The notes under the pieces were generated by a model that was given only the letters and a program-made list of their open reading frames with translations, was not told the DNA's origin and made no database searches. DNA of 10,107 nucleotides from Baffinella frigidus (taxonomy: Eukaryota > Cryptophyceae > Cryptomonadales > Baffinellaceae). The DNA lies in contig MU646353.1 of the NCBI GenBank assembly GCA_026770585.1, forward strand, positions 386,337 through 396,443, written 5' to 3'. Shown here in pieces: positions 5,090 through 10,017 of the stretch (position 1 is the stretch's first letter; each line of letters starts with the position of its first letter). Made by a program: the position numbers and the translations under genes.

Positions 5090-5357
5090 GCTCCCCGCCC
5101 CTCTACCTCCTGCGACCCCACCTTCCCTCTGCCTCATGTCAAGGTACCCCCACGCGACGACACCCTGCACCTCAAATCGATTGCGTCTTTCTATTATTCC
5201 GGGTACAGAGCGGACGGAATTCGTCCACGGATTAGTACTGATCAGACCCCAACCAAGTTAGTCCACTGTCGATTTGAGGTGCAGGCTATCGTCGCGTGGC
5301 CTCTCCCTCCCCTCTCCCTCCTGCGATTCTACCTTCCCTCTGCTTCCTCGCCAGGCT
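5090..5357 (+). repeat. Direct repeats of about 55 bp flanking an inverted-repeat element
   Basis: Both flanks (about 5090-5145 and 5303-5357) contain CCTCCTGCGA..CTACCTTCCCTCTGC or close variants and end in CAAGG/CCAGG. The 31-bp-TIR element at 5150-5299 lies exactly between them. The flanks are pyrimidine-rich. Confidence 0.65.
5150..5299. mobile_element. 150-bp element with 31-bp terminal inverted repeats
   Basis: CCACGCGACGACACCCTGCA..TCGA (5150-5180) and its complement at 5269-5299 differ at only about three positions. Unlike families A and E, the 88-bp centre is not palindromic, so this is a classic TIR element rather than a hairpin. There is no coding capacity. Confidence 0.75.
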
Positions 5358-5387
5358 GGAACAGCAGCGATGCCGTCTCCTGCGCGA

Positions 5388-5553
5388 CCCACCCCCGTGC
5401 CTCCCTTGGTAACCTCGTGGAACAGCCCCGCCGGCAGGCTCTTGAGCGCCCGCGTGACCGGTCACGCGGACGCCGAAGCCAGACGGTCGGTCGTGACTGC
5501 CTTGCGTGTTCCAACCCGAAACCCTCCCACCCCCGTGGCTCCCTTGGTAACCT
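5388..5553 (+). repeat. 28-bp direct repeat
   Basis: CCCACCCCCGTGCCTCCCTT with GGTAACCT occurs at 5388-5415 and 5526-5553 with one mismatch, bracketing repeat G copy 2. Confidence 0.85.
5419..5507 (+). repeat. Dispersed repeat G, copy 2
   Basis: Imperfect inverted counterpart of 2267-2352, with the same 18-bp palindrome CGCGTGACCGGTCACGCG at 5451-5468. A frame here reads GRLLSARVTGHADAEA, slightly like the GT41 G-x-x-x-[SA]-x-R-V block, but the phase does not fit exons B and C, so I do not call it coding. Confidence 0.8.
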
Positions 5554-5568
5554 AACAGGGCAACGGCC

Positions 5569-5641
5569 TGAAAATGGGGTAGTTAGGCCTACGGCATCGC
5601 CTAGGACCTCCTACCGTAGGCCGAGACTTTTAGGTCCTAGG
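5569..5641. mobile_element. Family C foldback, shortened copy
   Basis: It begins CCTGAAAATGGGGTAGTTAG like the family C element at 411. Two overlapping stems are possible: GGCCTACGG/CCGTAGGCC (5586-5594 with 5614-5622) and CCTAGGACCT/AGGTCCTAGG (5600-5609 with 5632-5641). They cannot both form as simple nested stems. Confidence 0.6.
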
Positions 5642-5744
5642 ATCCCTCAACATCCGCGGCGTGTGCGGACCCGGGTCCCGGACGAGCCCGCCTCGGGCCG
5701 TTACATCGACTGTATCCGGGGTGAGCCCTGTAAATGTGTAACAG

Positions 5745-5914
5745 GCTGGCATGTGGCGCGAGCAGGTCCGAGACGCTGGTGCGCACCGAGGAGGAGTACG
5801 TGGCGCTCGCCTCGCGCCTCCTCTCTCAACCGCGCGTTCGCGCGCGCGTCCGGGCGTGACTCGCGCTCGGGGGGCGCCAGGGCCTCGAGACCCGCCCCCT
5901 CTTCGACACCAAGG
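5745..5914 (+). CDS. GT41 (O-GlcNAc transferase-like) exon C with in-frame TGA
   Basis: The frame at 5746 reads LACGASRSETLVRTEEEYVA then LASRLLSQPRVRARVRA, a TGA at 5857-5859, then LALGGRQGLETRPLFDTKG. GLxELVxxxxxEYxxLAxxL and SPLF[DN]TK are the last two GT41 blocks; human OGT has LELIAKNRQEYEDIAVKL and SPLFNTK about 20 residues apart, here 24. The likely acceptor is GTAACAG (to 5744), with GAGCAG (5765) as an alternative. The likely donor is AAGG|GTGTGT (5915). The TGA sits where a CGA (Arg) at a CpG would suit the Arg-rich helix, so a C-to-T change is plausible. A 27-nt GCGTGA..CAG stretch could in theory be spliced out but is very short. This may be a pseudogene. Confidence 0.7.
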
Positions 5915-5938
5915 GTGTGTTGCCTTCCTTCGCTGCCG

Positions 5939-5971
<33 letters not shown>

Positions 5972-5981
5972 TTCCTTCCTT
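5939..5981. repeat. (TTTC)n/(TTCC)n microsatellite
   Basis: About seven TTTC units pass into three or four TTCC units, then TTGATTGATTGCTTG. It starts 25 bp after the exon C donor and could act as a pyrimidine tract of the intron. Confidence 0.95.
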
Positions 5982-6132
5982 GATTGATTGCTTGCGTGTA
6001 AGCCCGTCTCGCGTGCCGTCTGTGCTGGGTTTTTTTCAGCTTGGCAGCCTCACACTTCTCGGTCCCACACGGTCGACCGGCACCGCGTTGACTCTCGTGA
6101 CACGCTCGGACTTCCACGTGACACGCGCGGAT

Positions 6133-6420
6133 ACCCTTCAGCCGGTTTCTGCTGCGATCCTTGTGCACCGGGGGGCTTGATGCGATCCGAAAGGAAGCAG
6201 GGCCTTTCTGCAGGATAAGTTCCAGTGTCCGCCTCTGGTGGGAGTTACAACAACCTGAAGGACCTTCATCTCGGAAGATAACTGAATCAGTTCCTTTTCC
6301 ATAGGAAGTTGAATAGGAGAAATTAGTTAAGGCATAGTAAATTCAATTAGGCTCCTAATTAAATGAAAACGCTGATTAGGGAACTGATTCAGTTATCTTT
6401 CGAGATGAACCTAAAGGATG
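6133..6420 (+). mobile_element. Dispersed repeat F, copy 1, split by element D
   Basis: The family consensus runs CCTTCAGCCG..GCGATCC..GGGGGGCTTGATG..ATCCGAAAGGAAGC, then CTTTCTRCAGRA, GTGTCCGCCT, GGGAG and GGACCTAAAGGA. Copy 1 is continuous to ACCT at 6265, is broken by the 143-bp element D, and resumes ACCTAAAGGATG at 6409. Open frames through the copies give similar peptides (SERKHGLST), but there is no protein family I recognise. Confidence 0.8.
6266..6408. mobile_element. Element D, 143-bp MITE nested in repeat F
   Basis: The ends TCATCTCGGAAGATAACTGA..CAGTTCC and their complement match 28 of 29 bases. The AT-rich core (AATTAGTTAAGGC..AATTAGGCTCC) has only weak symmetry. Flanking ACCT on both sides (6262-6265, 6409-6412) is a 4-bp target-site duplication. 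Removing the element plus one ACCT restores GAAGGACCTAAAGGATG, as in the other F copies. This is the best-documented insertion in the window. Confidence 0.88.
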
Positions 6421-6539
6421 CACGTGACACGCGACTTTGGCGACGGAGGCGAAGGACCCCCTGGGCCCTGAGGTCCCAACACTCCACTCTGCACTCTGAC
6501 CCCTGAACACTACACCCTGACCCCTGACCGTCGTTGCTC

Positions 6540-6562
6540 TTCTAGAATGTTCGAGAATGTTC
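6540..6562. promoter_or_regulatory. Heat-shock-element-like array
   Basis: TTC TA GAA TG TTC GA GAA TG TTC: five alternating NGAAN/NTTCN units with perfect two-base spacing, the canonical binding pattern for trimeric eukaryotic heat-shock factor. Part of it comes from a tandem decamer (GAATGTTCGA). No clear gene start is next to it, so activity is unproven. Confidence 0.5.
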
Positions 6563-6695
6563 GATAAGCCAGTCACCTAGGACGCACGTGACACGCGGCG
6601 TTGCCCCCCCGTTGGCAGGCTGGGTGCAGGACTTCCAAGGCTGTCTGCTCAACTTGGTAGAGCTGTATGCGATCCGAGGGGGCCCTGCGTCCCAG

Positions 6696-6800
6696 GAGCG
6701 AGGAGGCGCAAGGGGCGTCGGGGGTGGGGGCATGCACTTTGTGAGGGCGTATCGGAAGGAGTGGGGTTGGCCCTTTGCGAGGGGGGCACGCGGAGGATGA
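6696..6800 (+). CDS. Possible GT41 terminal exon (weak)
   Basis: After a possible acceptor GCGTCCCAG (to 6695) the frame runs through a Gly-rich stretch to MHFVRAYRKEWGWPFARG and ends in TGA at 6798-6800. GT41 enzymes end a little after SPLFDT with a helix of the kind F-x-x-x-L-E-x-[AL]-Y-x-x-M-W; FVRAYRKEW resembles its last part. The entry phase would fit a donor at 5917 (AAG GGT|GTGTTG) but not the one at 5915, and the Gly-rich lead has no counterpart in the family. It could be a chance frame, so confidence is low. Confidence 0.25.
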   Translation, partial: ERGGARGVGGGGMHFVRAYRKEWGWPFARGARGG

Positions 6801-6908
6801 GCACGGGCGTATGTACTTGAATGCTGTGCAACCGGCTCAGCTATGCACGCACGCGGGACCACGCGACACGACTCCACAGGCACTTGTCTCGTGCCCCCCC
6901 GACGCGTA

Positions 6909-7025
6909 CAGGGGTACCTCGCTCAGAAGAAACTGCCCCCCCTCTAGGATCACCGTAGGGCCCTAGGCATAGGCCTACTGTAGAGTCCTAGGCGGAGGCA
7001 GTTTCTGATGAGCGAGGTACCCCTG
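6909..7025. mobile_element. Family E hairpin element in a palindromic target
   Basis: CAGGGGTACCTCGCTCAGAA..ACTGCC and its complement at the right end form arms of about 28 bp. The centre AGGGCCCTAGGCATAGGCCT is itself near-palindromic. TA lies on both sides (6907-6908, 7026-7027), as expected of a TA-target (Tc1/mariner-like) element. With one TA removed, the empty site is GACGCGTACGCGTC, a perfect 14-bp palindrome. Confidence 0.85.
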
Positions 7026-7033
7026 TACGCGTC

Positions 7034-7250
7034 GCGGGGGCGTGACTCTGCCAGCCGGCGCTCCCACTGTGAGACCCCGCTTAGGAGGAGAGAGGCCGCG
7101 CCGGCCCAGGCCCAACCACGAGCGAGATCTAAGATACCTTCATTATCAGTCAACCACCGAGGCTCATCACCTGTCCGACCGAGGACCGAGGCTCACACAC
7201 TGCGCGAGCGTGCCCACTTTCTGCTTCTCTAGAGCTTCAGCTCTTCCGTC
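7034..7250. other. Spacer, nothing assigned
   Basis: GC-rich sequence with a short direct repeat ACCGAGGCTCA (7156, 7186) and GATCTAAGATACC (7126-7138), which is the reverse complement of bases inserted in repeat F copy 3 (7779-7791). No gene was recognised. Confidence 0.4.
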
Positions 7251-7376
7251 GGGATCCCATCCTCTGTGCAGGGGGGCTTGATGTGGTCCGAAAGGAAGCA
7301 TGGCCTTTCTACAGAACCAGTTTCGGTGTCCGCCTATGTTGGGAGCTCGAAGAACCTTAAGGACCTAAAGGTCCTG
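7251..7376 (+). mobile_element. Dispersed repeat F, copy 2
   Basis: Runs from GGATCCCATCCTCTGTGCAG through GGGGGGCTTGATG to GAACCTTAAGGACCTAAAGG. It is about 90% identical to copy 4 and is uninterrupted. A CTT-rich tract (7407-7424) follows. Confidence 0.8.
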
Positions 7377-7470
7377 CAGCTGCCGACACCCGCGCCACCG
7401 TGTCACTCTTCTTCTTCTTCGTTCTTCCTCTCGAAGGCGGACTCGTTCTTAAGGCGCATAGACTTTTGTA

Positions 7471-7545
7471 TCAGTCAACTCAAGGCTCAAGGGCCTACCT
7501 CTCAATGCAGGTCCGAGGTAGGCCCCTCAGCCTTGAGTTGAGTGA
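7471..7545. repeat. 30-bp-arm hairpin related to block Q
   Basis: TCAGTCAACTCAAGGCTCAA..CTACCT (7471-7500) pairs with AGGTAGGCCCCTCAGCCTTG..GTGA (7516-7545) at 27 of 30 positions, with a 15-nt loop. Its right arm recurs without a partner at 4690-4713 and 4945-4972. Confidence 0.82.
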
Positions 7546-7671
7546 AACTAACGTCCATGCGCCTTCAGAACGAGCCCGCCTCGGAGTGTCACGTGCTACA
7601 TTTGTTTGGTTTGGCATCTGAGGTATCCGTGGTTGGAGCTCCTATGAGCCTAACGATGGGATACCACATGG

Positions 7672-7850
7672 CCCTTCAGCCGACTTGTTTTATCCTTTTT
7701 GCCGCGATCCTCTGTACAGGGCAGGGGGGCTTGATGAGATCCGACAGGAAGCATGGCCTTTCTACAGAACTAGTTCCGGGTATCTTAGATCCCCAGTTCT
7801 GGGGTCCGCCTATGGTGGGAGTTCAAAGAATGTCAAGGACTCAAGGATGA
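7672..7850 (+). mobile_element. Dispersed repeat F, copy 3, with insertion
   Basis: Matches the family from CCCTTCAGCCG to the AAGGACTCAAGGA end. After AGTTCCGG it carries an extra GTATCTTAGATCCCC followed by a second AGTTCTGG, so a 15-bp insert is flanked by 8-bp direct repeats. Confidence 0.8.
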
Positions 7851-7904
7851 CGGCCCTTGTGGTGACCCATCCAGCATGCCTCGCCACGCGAGGGGAAGAG
7901 CACC

Positions 7905-8016
7905 ACGCACCGGGGGGCCTGAATGTGATCCGAAAGGAAGCATGGCTTTTCTACAGAACCAGTTCCGGTGTCCGCCTATGTTGGGAGCTCGAAGAACCTA
8001 AAGGACCTAAAGGACC
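7905..8016 (+). mobile_element. Dispersed repeat F, copy 4
   Basis: GGGGGGCCTGAATGTGATCC to CTAAAGGACCTAAAGGACCA. It is closest to copy 2 and ends in two tandem GGACCTAAA units. Confidence 0.8.
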
Positions 8017-8081
8017 ACCAGTGCGTGTCTGCACTACCAGGAAGTATCCGCGTACAAACAGGAAACGGGCGAGGGCCTGTC

Positions 8082-8265
8082 TAGTGAGGGAGCCGCGAGC
8101 GAGTGAAACCGCTACAGGGGTACCTCGCTCATAAGAAAGCGCCCCGCCCCGAGGACCACCATAGGGTCCTAGGCATAGGCCTTCTGTAGGGTCCTGGGGG
8201 GGGGGAGCTTTCTTATGAGCGAGGTGCCCATGTAGCGAGGGAGCCGCGAGCGAGCGAAACCGCTA
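8082..8265 (+). repeat. 33-bp direct repeats flanking a family E element
   Basis: TAGYGAGGGAGCCGCGAGCG..CCGCTA occurs at 8082-8114 and 8233-8265 with two mismatches. Each copy starts and ends in TA. With the element and one TA removed, the two become a tandem repeat with a 31-bp period sharing a TA, so the element landed in the TA between tandem copies. Confidence 0.9.
8115..8232. mobile_element. Family E hairpin element between 33-bp repeats
   Basis: CAGGGGTACCTCGCTCATAA..AAAGC pairs with the right end GCTTTCTTATGAGCGAGGTG..CATG. The centre AGGGTCCTAGGCATAGGCCT is nearly identical to that of the copy at 6909. TA flanks both ends (8113-8114, 8233-8234). The restored target CGCTAGCG is again palindromic. 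Confidence 0.88.
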
Positions 8266-8273
8266 TCCTCTAT

Positions 8274-8372
8274 CCCTTAAGTGGCGAGGTGGTCAAAATT
8301 GACCTCCAAGAGGTCCTAGGCAGGACGTAGGGCCCTACGGTAGGGCATATGGGCCTACTCGCCACTTAAGGG
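8274..8372. mobile_element. 99-bp hairpin element with 15-bp perfect ends
   Basis: CCCTTAAGTGGCGAG (8274-8288) and CTCGCCACTTAAGGG (8358-8372) are exact reverse complements. The interior GTCCTAGGC..GTAGGGCCCTACGGTAGGGC shares words with families C and E, although the ends differ. It begins 8 bp after the second 33-bp repeat. No target-site duplication was seen. Confidence 0.8.
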
Positions 8373-8539
8373 ACAGGCTGAGGGTCAACTGCTGGTGCCC
8401 GAGATCCGCGGCGCAGGCGAAAAGAGAGTAGGTTTCAGGGTGACACATTCGTGTGGCCGGCGAGTCAGAGCTGAGGCCACCCATCAGATGTGAGGCAAAT
8501 GTTAGGCACAAGAGAAGACGATCCATCAGTTTTTCACAA
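8373..8539. other. Spacer, nothing recognised
   Basis: No element ends, repeats or coding blocks were seen between the hairpin at 8274 and the tandem repeats at 8540. Confidence 0.4.
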
Positions 8540-8640
8540 CAATAAACTGGCACTTTGTGCCAATAAACTGGCACTTTGTGCCAGTTTTTTGTCGGAAAAC
8601 TGAAAAACAGACCCAGGTTCTAAACTGAAAAACAGACCCA
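8540..8640 (+). repeat. 21-bp and 25-bp tandem repeats with a hairpin and T-run
   Basis: CAATAAACTGGCACTTTGTGC occurs twice in perfect tandem (8540, 8561). The second copy completes a stem AAACTGGCAC/GTGCCAGTTT followed by a run of T. Then AAACTGAAAAACAGACCCA occurs at 8597 and 8622 (25-bp period). Confidence 0.85.
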
Positions 8641-8702
8641 TGTTTATTAACAAAAAACTAGTAGTTCTGAAACTGGTCGATGGGTTCTCGTCGGCCACAC
8701 TA

Positions 8703-8765
8703 CAGGGTGTGGGGTTTAGGGTTTGGGGTTTATGGTTTATGGTTCAGGGTTTAGGAGTTAGGGGT
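8703..8765 (+). repeat. Degenerate TTTAGGG telomere-like tract
   Basis: GGTGTGGGGTTTAGGGTTTG followed by GGGTTTATGGTTTATGG, CAGGGTTTAGG and AGTTAGGGG are variant TTTAGGG units. It ends at the TA flank of the family E element at 8768. A second, shorter tract (GGGGTTTAGGGGTGAGGGTT) lies at about 9250-9278. These are interstitial, not chromosome-end, sequences. Confidence 0.75.
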
Positions 8766-8767
8766 TA

Positions 8768-8886
8768 CAGTGGTTCCTCGCCCATAAGAAACTGCTCCCC
8801 CCCAGGCCCCTACAGTAGGACCATGCCCGGGGTCGTATCGTGGTCCTAGGGGGGGGGGGCGGTTTCTTATGAGCGAGGTACCCCTG
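8768..8886. mobile_element. Family E hairpin element beside telomere-like DNA
   Basis: The left end CAGTGGTTCCTCGCCCATAA is degenerate, while the right end (complement CAGGGGTACCTCGCTCATAA) is canonical. TA flanks both sides (8766-8767, 8887-8888). The centre, with TCGTATCGTGGTCCTAGG, is more diverged than in the other copies. Confidence 0.82.
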
Positions 8887-8907
8887 TAGAAGGGGATCAC
8901 ATTCTCC

Positions 8908-8988
8908 AGGTCCTTTAGGCCCTTGAGGTTCTTTGAACTCCCGCCATATCATGATAGGCGGACACTGGAACTCATCAGCAGAAAAGCC
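8908..8988 (-). mobile_element. Dispersed repeat F, copy 5 (inverted)
   Basis: CAGGTCCTTTAGGCCCTTGA..GGCGGACACTGGAAC..AGCAGAAAAGCC is the reverse complement of the family and is truncated at its 5' end. An extra TATCATGA in the middle makes CCGCCATATCATGATAGGCG nearly palindromic. Confidence 0.75.
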
Positions 8989-9001
8989 ATGGCGGACCTT
9001 G

Positions 9002-9146
9002 AGGTCCTTTAGGTTTTAATTTCTCCCAACATAAGGGATGGCATAAGGCCTTATGCCAACGACACGCCGTTCCGTAGAAGGGGTCTGCAGAAAAAGCACA
9101 CTGGAACTTATCTGCAGAACAGCCTTGCTTTCTTTCGAGAGCCGTC
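9002..9146 (-). mobile_element. Dispersed repeat F, copy 6 (inverted), with insertion
   Basis: AGGTCCTTTAGGTTTTAATT..CCCAACATA is followed by about 60 extra bases carrying the perfect 18-bp palindrome GGCATAAGGCCTTATGCC (9040-9057), then CACTGGAACTTATCTGCAGA..CTTTCTTTCG of the family. It lies in tandem with copy 5. Confidence 0.72.
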
Positions 9147-9201
9147 CAGGTGTGCAAGGAGACGACGTTAGGAGTTGACCTCCGAAATCGGTATTAATAG
9201 A

Positions 9202-9220
9202 GTGGGATCTAGGATCCCAC
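9202..9220. repeat. 8-bp-arm palindrome
   Basis: GTGGGATC, TAG, GATCCCAC. A second short perfect palindrome, CATTCCTATAGGAATG, lies at 9388-9403. Confidence 0.8.
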
Positions 9221-9450
9221 CGTTGGGTTCTTCTCACGAGCGCTCGTTTGGGGTTTAGGGGTGAGGGTTTGGGGTGCAGCAGACAAGGGGAATTTGCCCT
9301 TGGTGCGGGGTTTGACGTCAAAAAACAAGAAATGCCGATCAGGTTCTGGCAAGGGCTCAGAAGGGAGGGGGCCCCAACCCTTTGAGCCATTCCTATAGGA
9401 ATGTGAAGATCCCAAAAACATGTGTCCTCTAACTTCTGATCCCCTCTGCC

Positions 9451-9680
9451 GATTTCACTTTTCTCGACGGTTCTGGATTTCTCATCGCGCCCTCTCCAAA
9501 CCAACTCGTTGAAGTACGTATCTCCAGCGGAGCACATGAAGATGCCAAAAACTCGCTTTGTTCGTGGAAAGTTGACTGAAACGGTGGACCTGTTTCTGGG
9601 CCTAAGGCGCCATACATTCTCTCTAGTGATTGAAAGAGGGCGTCCTGATGATTCCAGAACCGTCGAGAAAAGTAAAATTG
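9451..9680. mobile_element. Inverted-repeat element with arms of about 50 bp
   Basis: Left arm 9451-9500 and right arm 9630-9680 are reverse complements with a perfect 19-bp core (TTTTCTCGACGGTTCTGGA at 9459-9477, complement at 9653-9671). Weaker similarity runs on for about 25 bp outside each arm. The 130-bp middle is not palindromic and reads open on the + strand (KTRFVRGKLTETVDLFLGL), with no family recognised. Confidence 0.68.
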
Positions 9681-9787
9681 GCCCACGGAGTCAAAAGTGA
9701 AAGCCCCGAACGTCCCCACGGCAGTCCGGACGGGCCCGCCTCGGGGTCTCGGCACTTCCCGATCGCCTGTAGCTCGTTCCCTGCAAC

Positions 9788-9870
9788 GTGGCACCCAAGG
9801 GTTCCAATGGCAAAGTTTCTTAGAATTTCAAGGGCTACAACTTTGCAATAGGAACTCTTGGGTGTGCCAC
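9788..9870. repeat. 83-bp imperfect hairpin
   Basis: GTGGCACCCAAGGGTTCCAA..GCAAAGTT (9788 onward) pairs with AACTTTGCAATAGGAACTCT..GTGCCAC (to 9870) over about 30 bp with a few bulges and a loop of about 20 nt. The size and bulged stem resemble a small-RNA precursor as much as a foldback element. Confidence 0.65.
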
Positions 9871-9948
9871 ATTGTAAACATGTTCCTGTGCAAAACGGTC
9901 GATTGGGCCCCCTCTCAGAAGGGCTCTTGGGTGGTGTCGGTGGACCCC

Positions 9949-9990
9949 TTTTAATCGGCTTTTAATCGGCCACTTAGGGCTTTTAATCAA
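9949..9990 (+). repeat. TTTTAATCGGC short repeats
   Basis: TTTTAATCGG occurs at 9949 and 9960, and GCTTTTAATCAA at 9979. Nothing else was seen in 9871-10013. Confidence 0.6.
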
Positions 9991-10017
9991 GTTGACTTTC
10001 GGAACGCGGTTCCCAGG

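Larger units (their letters stand above)
6115..6597 (+). repeat. CACGTGACACGCG repeated three times
   Basis: The identical 13-mer occurs at 6115-6127, 6421-6433 and 6585-6597. The latter two are both preceded by GAYG. It contains the E-box CACGTG. A regulatory role is possible but unproven. Between them, CTGACCCCTGA occurs twice (6496, 6517). No gene was seen in 6434-6580. Confidence 0.7.

Noticed and set aside
5426-5470. GRLLSARVTGHA as the missing GT41 block
   Set aside because: The phase does not join exons B and C, and the same DNA is an inverted repeat at 2267.
5279-5983. 234-codon open frame on the + strand
   Set aside because: It crosses two repeats, a foldback and a microsatellite, and is in a different frame from the GT41 exon C blocks. 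Arg/Pro/Ser-rich composition comes from GC-rich DNA.
8565-8590. Rho-independent terminator (stem plus T-run)
   Set aside because: The host appears eukaryotic and there is no gene upstream. The stem arises from the 21-bp tandem repeat.
9016-9794. Long minus-strand frames with SRTVEKS-like repeats
   Set aside because: The repeated peptide comes from the inverted-repeat arms at 9451 and 9630. No family was recognised.
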